DNA from: SZAS-103 sp038226665
GTDB taxonomy: Bacteria > Pseudomonadota > Gammaproteobacteria > Xanthomonadales > Xanthomonadaceae
Assembly (NCBI GenBank): GCA_038226665.1
Contig: JBBRQI010000002.1
Location: 1 to 64,000 of the forward strand
DNA length: 64,000 nt
Direction of reading: 5' to 3'
In this document: piece by piece, positions 51,911 to 60,838 of the stretch
Numbering within the stretch: the stretch's first letter is position 1
Layout of the letters: every line of letters begins with the position of its first letter
The notes under the pieces: model-generated
Database searches by the model: none
What the model saw: only the letters and a program-made list of their open reading frames with translations
What the model was told of the DNA's origin: nothing
Position numbers and translations under genes: made by a program

Positions 51911-53279
51911 AGGTCGTCGCGTCGCTCTCTGGGGCTGGGGCCGCGAAGCGCGGGCCGCACACGCAGCAATTCGCTCGCGATTGCCATCATTGCTGTTGAC
52001 CGTGATCTGCAACGAGGCCGAAGCCGCCGACGTGCGTGCGCTCGGCGATCCGTTGCTGCAGGCCTCCGCACAGGCGGACGCGAATGCATTGTCGGCGTTC
52101 GATGTGGTCATCAAATCGCCTGGCATCAGTCCCTATCGCGACGAGGTCGCGCAGGCGATCGCGCGCGGGACGCGTTTCATCGGCGGCACTGCATTGTGGT
52201 TCGCGGAGAATTCCTCAGCACGCACGATCTGCGTCACCGGCACCAAGGGCAAGAGCACGACGACGGCGCTGATCGCGCACTTGTTGCGGGCCGGCGGGCA
52301 TCGCACCGCACTCGCGGGCAATATCGGCATGCCATTGCTGGAGTTGCTCGATGTGTCATCGCCGCCAGAATGTTGGGCAATCGAATTGTCGAGTTACCAG
52401 ACGCGCGATGTCGTTGAGTCCGGCGCGCGTCCCGATGTCGCGGTCGGGTTGAATGTGTATCCCGAGCATCTCGACTGGCACGGCAGCGAAGCGCGCTACA
52501 TCGATGACAAGCTCGCGCTGTTCACCGAAGCGCATCCACGCACTGTCGTGCTCAACAAACTCGATCGCACGCTTGCAGGACTTGCACTTCCAGATTGGCA
52601 GGTCCACTGGTTCAACACGCCACACGGCTGGCATGTGAGTCACGGGCAACTCCTGAAAGGCGACGACTACATCATCGATACGCGCGCGATTCCGTTGCCA
52701 GGGCAACACAATCTGTGGAATGTGTGCGCCGCGCTCGCCGCAGTCGATGCATTGGGTATCGACGCCCGTGTGCTCGCCGCGCATGCGATGACCTTCGTGC
52801 CATTGCCGCACCGCCTGCAACCGTTGGGCGTGCGCGACGGCGTGGACTACGTCAACGACTCGATCAGCACGACGCCTCACGCGAGTATCGCCGCACTCGA
52901 TTGCTACGCTGACAACGATGTCGCAATCCTCGTCGGCGGTTTCGATCGCGGCGTGGACTGGTCGCCATTCGTCGAGCGCATGCACGAGAAGCCGGCGCAC
53001 GCGGTGATCACGATGGGCCAGAACGGTCCGCGCATCCACGATGCGTTACAGTCGCTTGCCGACGAGGGAATCCTGCGATTGCAGGTAGCACGAGACTTGA
53101 CCGATGCGCTCACGCTTGCACGCGTGGCATTGCCGGAAGGCGGCACGATCCTGCTCTCGCCAGGCGCGCCGAGTTTTGGTGCGTATGCCGACTACGCGGC
53201 GCGCGGCCGCGATTTCGCCGCCAAAGCCGGCTTCGATCCGGAGACGATCAGCCGCATTCCCGGGCTCGGCATCGCCTGA
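51891..53279 (+). CDS. murD2: UDP-MurNAc-L-alanine--L-glutamate ligase MurD2
   Basis: 462-aa Mur ligase. The P-loop is VTGTKGKSTTT (115-125); LAGNIGMPLLELL, NVYPEHLDWHGSEARYIDDK and the C-terminal YVNDSISTTPHASIAAL follow the MurD pattern. In Xanthomonas this paralogue adds L-Glu, which MurL then epimerises. GTG 51891 lies 20 bases inside murL, giving LEGRRVALWGWGREA, the dinucleotide-like MurD domain 1. Assignment as MurD2 rather than MurD rests on the murL linkage. Confidence 0.9.
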   Translation: MRISELEGRRVALWGWGREARAAHAAIRSRLPSLLLTVICNEAEAADVRALGDPLLQASAQADANALSAFDVVIKSPGISPYRDEVAQAIARGTRFIGGTALWFAENSSARTICVTGTKGKSTTTALIAHLLRAGGHRTALAGNIGMPLLELLDVSSPPECWAIELSSYQTRDVVESGARPDVAVGLNVYPEHLDWHGSEARYIDDKLALFTEAHPRTVVLNKLDRTLAGLALPDWQVHWFNTPHGWHVSHGQLLKGDDYIIDTRAIPLPGQHNLWNVCAALAAVDALGIDARVLAAHAMTFVPLPHRLQPLGVRDGVDYVNDSISTTPHASIAALDCYADNDVAILVGGFDRGVDWSPFVERMHEKPAHAVITMGQNGPRIHDALQSLADEGILRLQVARDLTDALTLARVALPEGGTILLSPGAPSFGAYADYAARGRDFAAKAGFDPETISRIPGLGIA

Positions 53280-53446
53280 ACGCGGCCGTCGTCTCCGCAG
53301 TCCGGCAACGCGATTCGCCGGAAACCATATCAAGGCTCCTGCAAGCGCCTTCGCGCGTGCAGCCGCAACGCCTTCCAGTCTGGAAAGATGGGATCATCCC
53401 TGCGGTCTTCTTGTCCGAATCGATTTACCAACCGAGGAAAGCTTCC

Positions 53447-54223
53447 ATGGCACTGCGCGCAATCGCCCATCGCTTCAGGGAGCACGACTGGTTCACGGTT
53501 GGCATCGAAGTGGTGATCGTGTTTGTTGGTGTCTACTTCGGTTTGCAATTCAGTAACTGGAACCAGAACCGGCAAGACACCGCGCGCGGAGTGGAATACC
53601 TGCAGCGCATCCATGGCGAACTGCAGAAGGAATCTGTTGTGCTTGATCACATGATCGGATTCGGAAACCGCGTTGGCGACTACGGCGCAGACGCAATCGG
53701 CTACGCCGAGTCCGCGACGCTGTACCAGAACTCGGCGTGGAAAACCTTGCTTGCCTATTATCAAGCCAGCCAACTTTGGCCTTACCGGCAGTCAAGTACC
53801 ACGTTCGACGAATTGCGCTCCAGCGGCGAGCTGCAATTGATCCGCAACGCCAAACTTCGCAGCCGTATTTCCGAACACTACGAGCAGGGTTCCGGCAGTC
53901 ATGCGCTGGAGGTGCTGGGAGTGGTTCCGGCGTATCGCGAGCATGTTCGCGGCATGACGCCGTGGCCGATCCAGCACTACATCTGGACCAAGTGCTACGG
54001 CATGGACAAAGCCCTCAACCAGCAGTTGCTCGATTGCCCATCGCCTGTTAGCGACAGCGACGCGCTGGCAGTCATCGATGCGTACCGCAAGGATTCCGCG
54101 CTGACTAGCCAACTGCGATTCTGGCTGGCAACCCAATCGACCGGGCTGGTCATCATGCGGTCGATTCATTCGGAGTCGGAATCCATCGACAAGGATGTGC
54201 AGGCGGAGCTCGGCAAGAACTGA
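53447..54223 (+). CDS. Membrane-anchored hypothetical protein (DUF6090-like)
   Basis: 258 aa. One transmembrane helix near the N-terminus (WFTVGIEVVIVFVGVYFGLQ, about 14-33) followed by FSNWNQNRQD, a pattern shared with DUF6090-type proteins. The remainder is soluble and helical (HGELQKESVVLDHM, TTFDELRSSGELQLIRNAKLR). GAGGAAAG precedes ATG 53447. Function unknown. It follows murD2 after 167 bases and is probably a separate unit. Confidence 0.75.
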   Translation: MALRAIAHRFREHDWFTVGIEVVIVFVGVYFGLQFSNWNQNRQDTARGVEYLQRIHGELQKESVVLDHMIGFGNRVGDYGADAIGYAESATLYQNSAWKTLLAYYQASQLWPYRQSSTTFDELRSSGELQLIRNAKLRSRISEHYEQGSGSHALEVLGVVPAYREHVRGMTPWPIQHYIWTKCYGMDKALNQQLLDCPSPVSDSDALAVIDAYRKDSALTSQLRFWLATQSTGLVIMRSIHSESESIDKDVQAELGKN

Positions 54224-54428
54224 ATGCGATGGAAATCACGCGTGGCGCCTCGTGAAATCCGCATCGACGATGGACGGCTTGCCGCAGACTCCAGAACGAA
54301 ACAGATGTGCTTTCCCATCGGCGATTGAACATCGCTACGGAGTGACGATGCAGGCATGAGAGGCACGGCGTTACACTTCGTTCCGCAACCTTGCGCCGAC
54401 ACGCCGCATCCACGAGCAGGAGTTCACC

Positions 54429-55238
54429 ATGCAAATCGCCAGCCCGTTCAAATCGATGGTTTTCGGTATCGCCATGGTCGCGTCGCTGTGTTCGCTATCC
54501 ACTCACGCCACACCACGCGCCGATGCGGTGATCTGGAAGGACGGCGCGACCACGCTTTCCGGCTACATCGTCTGGGACGACGCAAGCAACGCGAAGCGCC
54601 CGGGCCTGCTGATGGTGCCGAACTGGCACGGCGTCAACGACATCGCTGTGGCGAAGGCGAAGATGATCGCGGGCAAGGATTACGTGATCCTGCTCGCCGA
54701 CATGTACGGCAAGGACGTGCGGCCTGCCGACAACAAGGCTGCGGGCGCAGCGGTGAAGCCTTTCTACGGCAATCGCAAATTGATGATGGAACGGGTCAGC
54801 GCCGCTTGGGTCGCGCTCAATGCGAACACCGGCAAGGCGCCGATCGACATGGCGCGGCTCGGCGCGATCGGTTTCTGTTTCGGCGGCTCCGCGGTGCTCG
54901 ACCTCGCGCGTAACGGCACGGTGCCGAGCGGCGGCATCGTCACCTTCCACGCGGGCCTGCATCCCGACGACGCGGCGAACGCGAAGAGCATCAAGTCGCG
55001 CCTGCTGATCCTCAACGGCGCCGACGACCAGGGCGCGTGGCCTGACACCGACAAGTTCTTCGCCGAGATGCGCGCCAGCGGCACTGATTGGCAATTCGTC
55101 AACATCGGCGGCGCCGTGCATTGCTTCACCGAAACCGAAGAGCATTCGCCAGGAAACTGCATGTACAACGCGCAGGCGAGCAAGCGCGGCTACCGGATGA
55201 TGAACGATTTCTTTGGCGAAGCGTTCGGGAAGAAGTGA
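54429..55238 (+). CDS. Dienelactone hydrolase family protein, exported
   Basis: 269 aa with an N-terminal signal-like segment (MVFGIAMVASLCSLSTHA), then an alpha/beta hydrolase of the DLH type. The nucleophile is Cys150 in GFCFGGSAVLD; the acid is Asp199/Asp200 in LNGADDQGA and the base His231 in GGAVHCFTE. Cys as nucleophile is typical of dienelactone hydrolase. A role in chloroaromatic degradation is unlikely here, since no such genes are near; the substrate is unknown. Confidence 0.88.
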   Translation: MQIASPFKSMVFGIAMVASLCSLSTHATPRADAVIWKDGATTLSGYIVWDDASNAKRPGLLMVPNWHGVNDIAVAKAKMIAGKDYVILLADMYGKDVRPADNKAAGAAVKPFYGNRKLMMERVSAAWVALNANTGKAPIDMARLGAIGFCFGGSAVLDLARNGTVPSGGIVTFHAGLHPDDAANAKSIKSRLLILNGADDQGAWPDTDKFFAEMRASGTDWQFVNIGGAVHCFTETEEHSPGNCMYNAQASKRGYRMMNDFFGEAFGKK

Positions 55239-55377
55239 TGTTCAATGCAAGGTCTATGCAACATCCGTAATCATCGCGTCAGCGCTCATGCGGGATGACT
55301 TGCCTTGTGGCATGTCCGCTTCGAAGCGCTTGTTGCGTATGCTTTGTCAATCGCCCCACTCACGAGAAGACGTTCTG

Positions 55378-56448
55378 ATGACTCGCGCGCTATTCGTTTT
55401 ATTCCTGCTGGTGCTCTCGTCGAACGCTTTCGGCGATGCCAGCGTGGCGACCAAGGACATTACCGGCAGCAAGGACCTGACGTTCCTGAAGCGTTACGAG
55501 GGCTCGTTCATCGTCAACTACGAGCACAAGGGTTTCGACGAGGCCAGCTTCCCGCTTTCGAAGCTCAAGCCGGTTGCCGATGCGGATGCCCATGACGCGC
55601 AGAACAACCGCGTGGTCGAAGCGGACAGGAAGGCGGACATCGAAGGCGTGTACACGCGCATCCTCTACCTGGCCCCGGCCGACCGCTCGCCGCTCGAGGT
55701 GATCCGCAACTACCAGGACGAAGTCGAGGCCGGCGGCGGGAAGGTGCTGTACACCTGCAAGGACACCGATTGCGGCGGCGACATGAAAGGCAACGACCAC
55801 GGTGGCGGCACCCAGGGCCTCCTGGAAAAACTCTATCCGCACGAACGCGTGAAAGCAGCGGCTTTCAGCAACGGCAATTGCGCCAGCACCCGTAACGTCA
55901 AGGAACAACGTTACATGGTCGCTGCGCTGCCGGCGGACGGAAGCCAGGCGACGCTGGCGGTTATGACTTACACCGTCGGCGACGGCCAGTACTGCAAGGC
56001 ATTCAACGACCGCACCGTGACGATGGTGATCGCGATCGAACCGAAAGCGCGCGAGAAGAAGATGGTGACGGTCAGCGCCAGCGACATGGCGAAATCGATC
56101 GCCGCCACCGGCAAGATCGCGCTGTACGGCATCTACTTCGACACCAACAAGTCGGTGATCAAGCCCGAGTCCAAGCCGACCCTCGACCAGATCGCGGCGT
56201 TGCTCAAGGACCAGCCGACGCTGAAGATCGGCGTGGTCGGCTATACCGACAATGTGGGCGGAGCCGCGCCCAACCTCGCGCTGTCAAAGCGTCGCGCCGA
56301 CGCAGTGACGAACGCGCTGGTCGAGGACTACGCGATCGACACCGCGCGACTGACACCCAGCGGCGCCGGAATGGGAGCGCCGCTCGCGAGCAACGATACC
56401 GAGGACGGCCGGGCGAAAAACAGGCGCGTGGAACTCGTGAAAAAGTAG
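55378..56448 (+). CDS. OmpA family protein with DUF4892-like N-terminal domain
   Basis: 356 aa from ATG 55378, with signal peptide MTRALFVLFLLVLSSNAFG. A central domain of about 200 residues (DLTFLKRYEGSFIVNYEHK, YTRILYLAPADRSPLEVIRNYQDE) resembles DUF4892. The C-terminal OmpA-like peptidoglycan-binding domain (about 245-356) has YFDTNKSVIKPES, GYTDNVGG and LSKRRADAV...RRVEL. Likely a periplasmic or outer-membrane protein tethered to peptidoglycan. Confidence 0.87.
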   Translation: MTRALFVLFLLVLSSNAFGDASVATKDITGSKDLTFLKRYEGSFIVNYEHKGFDEASFPLSKLKPVADADAHDAQNNRVVEADRKADIEGVYTRILYLAPADRSPLEVIRNYQDEVEAGGGKVLYTCKDTDCGGDMKGNDHGGGTQGLLEKLYPHERVKAAAFSNGNCASTRNVKEQRYMVAALPADGSQATLAVMTYTVGDGQYCKAFNDRTVTMVIAIEPKAREKKMVTVSASDMAKSIAATGKIALYGIYFDTNKSVIKPESKPTLDQIAALLKDQPTLKIGVVGYTDNVGGAAPNLALSKRRADAVTNALVEDYAIDTARLTPSGAGMGAPLASNDTEDGRAKNRRVELVKK

Positions 56449-56512
56449 GGACGTCCGCGCGCGATGCCTTCACGACGCGGCGCGTCAGGAGGCGCAGAAA
56501 ATGAATTCCTGG

Positions 56513-57535
56513 CTACCGATCCCGTTCCACCGCATACCGCGCCAACCCACGCAGCGCAGCTAGCCACGGCGACTCAGGCAAGCCGCGCAGAGCGGCCTCG
56601 GCGCGACGTGCGTGTTGGCGCGCCTTCGCGGCACTGTAGTCGAGTCCTCCGGTCGCGCGGATCGCTTGCAGGATCGTCGGCATCGCGTCGATGTCGCCCG
56701 AGCGCACGGCCGCGCGCATGCGTCCGCGCGTGGCCTCATCGGTGTGCGCGAGTGCATGAATGAGGGGCAGGGTGGCCTTGCCTTCGGCGAGGTCGTCGCC
56801 GAGATTTTTCCCCAAGCTTTCTTCATCGGCGGTGTAGTCGAGCACGTCATCGGCGATCTGGAACGCGAAGCCGAGTTGCAGGCCGTAGTCGTGCAACCCC
56901 TGTTGCGTCGGCGCATCCGCGCCGGCCAGCAATGCGCCGAGCCGCGTCGCGGCGGCGAACAGCACAGCGGTCTTGCGTTCGATCACCTGCAGGTACGCGG
57001 CCTCGTCGGTGTCGGGATTGCGCACATGCAGCAATTGCAGCACTTCGCCTTCGGCGATGGCGTTGGTCGTATCCGCGAGCACGCGCATGATTTCGCTGCG
57101 CTCGAGTTCGACCATCAGCTGGAAGCTGCGCGAATACAGGAAGTCGCCGACCAGCACGCTCGGCGCGTTGCCCCACAGCGCATTCGCGGTCTTGCGGCCG
57201 CGGCGCAGGTCGGATTCGTCGACCACGTCATCGTGCAGCAGGGTCGCGGTGTGGATGAACTCGATGATCGCCGCGAGCTGGTGGTGTTCACTGCCGCGAT
57301 AATCCATCGCGCGCGCGGCCAGCAGTACCAGCATCGGTCGCAGGCGCTTGCCGCCAGCGGCGATGAGGTGTTCGGAAATCTGGTTGACCAGCACCACATC
57401 GGACGCGAGCCGGTTGCGGATCAGCGCGTTGACCGCGGTCATGTCGTCGGCCGTGAGCGCCTGGATCGCGGACAGGCCTGGCACCGGGCTTGATCCGATG
57501 ACGAGGCGGCTGTGGGTCAAGGCATCGGGGGTCAT
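56513..57535 (-). CDS. ispB: Polyprenyl diphosphate synthase (octaprenyl type)
   Basis: 340-aa trans-prenyltransferase making the long isoprenoid side chain of ubiquinone. First Asp-rich motif DDVVD (102-106) in FIHTATLLHDDVVDES; second DDVLD (229-233) in AFQIADDVLDYTADEE. The small Ala five residues before the first motif allows long products, and the segment is nearly identical in pattern to E. coli IspB. It is divergent from ssb. Confidence 0.94.
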   Translation of the reverse strand: MTPDALTHSRLVIGSSPVPGLSAIQALTADDMTAVNALIRNRLASDVVLVNQISEHLIAAGGKRLRPMLVLLAARAMDYRGSEHHQLAAIIEFIHTATLLHDDVVDESDLRRGRKTANALWGNAPSVLVGDFLYSRSFQLMVELERSEIMRVLADTTNAIAEGEVLQLLHVRNPDTDEAAYLQVIERKTAVLFAAATRLGALLAGADAPTQQGLHDYGLQLGFAFQIADDVLDYTADEESLGKNLGDDLAEGKATLPLIHALAHTDEATRGRMRAAVRSGDIDAMPTILQAIRATGGLDYSAAKARQHARRAEAALRGLPESPWLAALRGLARYAVERDR

Positions 57536-57564
57536 TGGCAGCTGCGGCTTGGGACGTATGGGAA

Positions 57565-57570
57565 ATTATA
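57565..57570 (-). promoter_or_regulatory. -10 box of the polyprenyl synthase gene
   Basis: The minus strand reads TATAAT, an exact -10 consensus, 30-35 bases before the start codon. No good -35 box is seen at 16-18 bases, so an activator or extended contacts may be needed. Confidence 0.45.
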
Positions 57571-57690
57571 ACGTTCGGGGGCCGCAGACGCTCCAGACGC
57601 CTTGGCGGCACTTCCCACATCGTGTGGGTCGCGCGGGCGGCGGCAATCAGGTGGTATTCTTCACGCCCTCATTTGGCAGGGAGCCAAGGC

Positions 57691-58176
57691 ATGGCACGCG
57701 GCGTCAATAAAGTCATCCTGATCGGCACGCTGGGCAAAGACCCGGAAGTGCGTTACGCCCAAAGCGGCTCGGCGCTGGCATCAGTCAGCGTCGCCACGAA
57801 CGAGTCGTGGAAGGACAAGAACGGCGAGAAACAGGAACGCACCGAATGGCATCGGGTGAAGTTCTTCGGGCGCTTGGCCGAGATCGCGGGCGAATACCTG
57901 AAGAAAGGTTCGCAGGTGTACATCGAAGGCTCGCTGCGCACCGAGAAATACACCGACAAGGCCGGCGTCGAGAAATATTCGACCGACATCATCGCCAACG
58001 AGATGCAGATGCTGGGCGGACGTCCCGACGGCGCATCGCGTGGCGAAGGCGGCGAACGTGCACCGCGTCCCGCTGCATCGGGCGGCGGCGGTTATGGCGA
58101 CCAGGGTGGTCGTGCGTCGCGGCCGGCGGCTCCACCGATGAATGACGATTTCCCCGACGACGATATCCCGTTCTGA
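57691..58176 (+). CDS. ssb: Single-stranded DNA-binding protein
   Basis: 161 aa. OB-fold (1-110) beginning MARGVNKVILIGTLGKDPEVRY, with WHRVKFFGRLAEIAGEYLKKG; a Gly/Arg/Ala-rich linker (about 112-150); and the acidic C-terminal tip DDDIPF that binds partner proteins. A complete, typical SSB. Its stop lies only 7 bases before the rfbB start, so it may be cotranscribed with the dTDP-rhamnose genes, an unusual partnership. Confidence 0.97.
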   Translation: MARGVNKVILIGTLGKDPEVRYAQSGSALASVSVATNESWKDKNGEKQERTEWHRVKFFGRLAEIAGEYLKKGSQVYIEGSLRTEKYTDKAGVEKYSTDIIANEMQMLGGRPDGASRGEGGERAPRPAASGGGGYGDQGGRASRPAAPPMNDDFPDDDIPF

Positions 58177-58183
58177 GGCGCGC

Positions 58184-59236
58184 ATGCAGACCTGGCTAGT
58201 TACCGGCGGCGCCGGTTTCATCGGCGGCAACTTCGTGCTCGACGCAGTCGCGTCGGGCATGCGCGTGGTCAATCTCGATGCGCTGACTTACGCGGGCAAT
58301 CGCGACACGCTCGCCGCGCTCGACGGCAGTCCAGATCACATCTTCGTGCAGGGCGATATCGGCGACGGTACGCTGGTCGCCAAGCTGCTGGCCGAGCATC
58401 GCCCGAACGCGATCGTGAATTTCGCGGCCGAGTCGCACGTGGATCGTTCGATCGACGGCCCGGCTGCGTTCGTGCAGACTAATGTCGTCGGCACCCTTTC
58501 CCTGCTCGAATCGGCGCGCGATTACTGGCGCGCACTCGATGGAGATGCGAAGAATGCTTTCCGTTTCCTGCACGTCTCAACGGATGAAGTATACGGATCG
58601 CTAGGTGACACCGGCGCGTTCACCGAAGAAACCCCATACGCGCCGAACTCGCCGTATTCGGCATCGAAGGCCGCATCCGACCACTTGGTGCGCGCGTTCC
58701 ACCACACCTACGGATTGCCGGTCGTCACCACCAACTGCTCGAACAATTACGGGCCGTACCAGTTTCCGGAAAAACTCATTCCACTCATCATCCAGAAAGC
58801 ATTGGCAGGCGAGCCGTTGCCGGTCTATGGCGATGGATTGAACGTGCGCGACTGGTTGTACGTGAAGGATCATTGTTCCGCCATCAAGCGCGTGCTCGAA
58901 GCCGGACGCGTCGGCGAAACCTACAACGTCGGCGGCGATGCGGAAATGCAGAATATCGTCGTGGTCAAGGCGATCTGCGCATTGCTTGATCAACGTCGTC
59001 CTCTCGCCGATGGACGTGCGCGCGAATCGCTGATCACCTATGTGAAGGATCGCCCCGGCCATGACCGTCGTTACGCGATTGATGCGAGCAAGCTCAAGCG
59101 CGAACTCGGCTGGGCGCCTACGCTGGGCTTCGAGCAGGGCATCGCGCAGACCGTGGATTGGTATCTCGACAACCATGCGTGGGTGAAGCGCGTGCTGGAT
59201 GGCAGTTATCGAATGGAACGGATTGGGCAAGGCTGA
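58184..59236 (+). CDS. rfbB: dTDP-glucose 4,6-dehydratase
   Basis: 350-aa extended SDR enzyme, second step of dTDP-L-rhamnose synthesis. NAD-binding TGGAGFIGGNFV at the N-terminus, AAESHVDRSIDGP, STDEVYGSLG with the catalytic Asp-Glu pair, YSASKAASDH (YxxxK), and NCSNNYGPYQFPEKLIPL. The start ATG is at 58184. It is first of rfbB-A-C-D; a paired-hairpin repeat lies after it. Confidence 0.96.
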   Translation: MQTWLVTGGAGFIGGNFVLDAVASGMRVVNLDALTYAGNRDTLAALDGSPDHIFVQGDIGDGTLVAKLLAEHRPNAIVNFAAESHVDRSIDGPAAFVQTNVVGTLSLLESARDYWRALDGDAKNAFRFLHVSTDEVYGSLGDTGAFTEETPYAPNSPYSASKAASDHLVRAFHHTYGLPVVTTNCSNNYGPYQFPEKLIPLIIQKALAGEPLPVYGDGLNVRDWLYVKDHCSAIKRVLEAGRVGETYNVGGDAEMQNIVVVKAICALLDQRRPLADGRARESLITYVKDRPGHDRRYAIDASKLKRELGWAPTLGFEQGIAQTVDWYLDNHAWVKRVLDGSYRMERIGQG

Positions 59237-59241
59237 GCACT

Positions 59242-59299
59242 CGCGAGCTGACAGTAGCAGCTCGCGCGAAGCCGCGTGCCCGCACATGGATGTGCGGGC
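59242..59299 (+). repeat. REP-like paired-hairpin repeat, copy 2
   Basis: CGCGAGCTG (59242-59250) pairs with CAGCTCGCG (59258-59266). After a short linker a second stem, GCCCGCACAT (59278-59287), pairs perfectly with ATGTGCGGGC (59290-59299). It shares the order, linker and about two thirds of its first 50 bases with the element at 24452-24530. It lies between rfbB and rfbA. Confidence 0.6.
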
Positions 59300-59362
59300 C
59301 GGTAGGTAGCGCATGGACGCATACTTGCGAAGATCTCGGAACGCAGCGCTTCTGGAACTCAA

Positions 59363-60250
59363 ATGAATTCACGCAAAGGCATCATCCTCGCCGGTGGCTC
59401 CGGCACGCGGCTGTATCCGATCACGCAGACGATCAGCAAGCAGCTGCTGCCGGTCTACGACAAGCCGATGATCTATTACCCGTTAAGTACACTCATGCTC
59501 GCGGGAATCCGCAACGTGCTGATCATCAACACTCCGCACGAACAGGAGTTGTTCCAGCGCTTGCTCGGCGACGGTTCGCAGTGGGGCATGCGCATCGAGT
59601 ACGCCGCGCAGCCGAGTCCGGATGGCCTCGCGCAGGCGTATTTGATCGGCCGTGATTTCGTCGCGGGCGAGCCGAGCTGCCTCGTGCTCGGCGACAACAT
59701 TTTCCATGGCCATGGATTCACCGAGCAGCTACGTGCTGCGTCCGCGCAGGAACACGGCGCAACCGTGTTCGGCTACTGGGTACGCGATCCGGAACGCTAC
59801 GGCGTCGCCGAGTTCGATGCGGCCGGCAAGGTGGTTGGCCTTGAGGAAAAGCCGACGCATCCGCGCTCGCATTACGCGGTGACCGGGCTGTATTTCTACG
59901 ATGGTCGCGCCAGCGACTTCGCCGCGTCGCTGAAGCCATCGCCGCGCGGCGAGCTCGAGATCACCGACCTCAATCGCTGCTATCTCGACGAAGGTTCGTT
60001 GCTCCTCGAAAAGCTCGGCCGCGGTTACGCATGGCTCGACACCGGCACCCACGAATCGTTGTTGCAGGCGTCGAATTTCATCGAGACGATCGAGGCGCGG
60101 CAGGGATTGCGCGTGTGCTGTCCCGAAGAGATCGCCTATACGAACCGCTGGATCGACGCCGCGCAGCTCAGCGCGCTTGCCAAACCGCTTGCGAAGAACG
60201 GCTACGGCCAGTACCTGCTCAGCCTGCTTGAACACGATCCGGTCGCGTAA
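59363..60250 (+). CDS. rfbA: Glucose-1-phosphate thymidylyltransferase
   Basis: 295 aa; makes dTDP-glucose from dTTP and glucose-1-phosphate, the first step toward dTDP-L-rhamnose. LAGGSGTRLYPITQTISKQL is the nucleotide loop, followed by YDKPMIYYPLSTLMLAGI and VLGDNIFHGHGF; EEKPTHPRSHYAVTGLYFYD and WLDTGTHESLLQA are also conserved. Separated from rfbB by about 125 bases holding a repeat. Confidence 0.96.
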   Translation: MNSRKGIILAGGSGTRLYPITQTISKQLLPVYDKPMIYYPLSTLMLAGIRNVLIINTPHEQELFQRLLGDGSQWGMRIEYAAQPSPDGLAQAYLIGRDFVAGEPSCLVLGDNIFHGHGFTEQLRAASAQEHGATVFGYWVRDPERYGVAEFDAAGKVVGLEEKPTHPRSHYAVTGLYFYDGRASDFAASLKPSPRGELEITDLNRCYLDEGSLLLEKLGRGYAWLDTGTHESLLQASNFIETIEARQGLRVCCPEEIAYTNRWIDAAQLSALAKPLAKNGYGQYLLSLLEHDPVA

Positions 60251-60280
60251 GCGCCAGGACGCGCACGTGAGGAGCATGCG

Positions 60281-60838
60281 ATGAAAATCATCGAAACCGA
60301 CCTGCCAGGGTGCCTGCTGATCGAACCGCGCGTCTTCGCGGACGTGCGCGGCAGTTTCTTCGAAAGCTGGAACAAGGCCGCCTATGCCGAAGCCGGCCTG
60401 GACGTGGGATTCGTGCAGGGCAACGTATCCGAGTCCCGGCGCGGCGTGCTGCGCGGATTGCACTACCAGTGGCCGAATCCCCAGGGCAAGCTGGTGTCGG
60501 TGCTCTCGGGCCAGGTCTGGGATGTCGCCGTGGACATCCGTCGCGGTTCGCCGCATTTCGGACGCTGGACTGCGGCAATCCTCAGTGCCGGCAACCGTCG
60601 TCAATTGTGGATACCCGAAGGTTTTGCGCACGGTTTCGTCACGATGAGCGAGCGCGCAGTGTTTGTGTACCAGTGCACTGCGCTTTACGATCGTGCCGCA
60701 GATGCGAATGTCCGCTGGAACGACGCCCGGCTTGCCATCGACTGGCCCGATGCCGATCCGGTGCTGTCGGAGAAGGATGCCGTTGCGCCATTCCTCGACG
60801 ACATCGCCATCGAACGTTTGCCGGAGTTCAGCGCATGA
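60281..60838 (+). CDS. rfbC: dTDP-4-dehydrorhamnose 3,5-epimerase
   Basis: 185-aa cupin-fold epimerase, third step. VFADVRGSFFESWNKAAY, NVSESRRGVLRGLHYQ with the catalytic His, and WIPEGFAHGF are diagnostic. It follows rfbA by 30 bases; its stop overlaps the rfbD start (ATGA). Confidence 0.96.
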   Translation: MKIIETDLPGCLLIEPRVFADVRGSFFESWNKAAYAEAGLDVGFVQGNVSESRRGVLRGLHYQWPNPQGKLVSVLSGQVWDVAVDIRRGSPHFGRWTAAILSAGNRRQLWIPEGFAHGFVTMSERAVFVYQCTALYDRAADANVRWNDARLAIDWPDADPVLSEKDAVAPFLDDIAIERLPEFSA

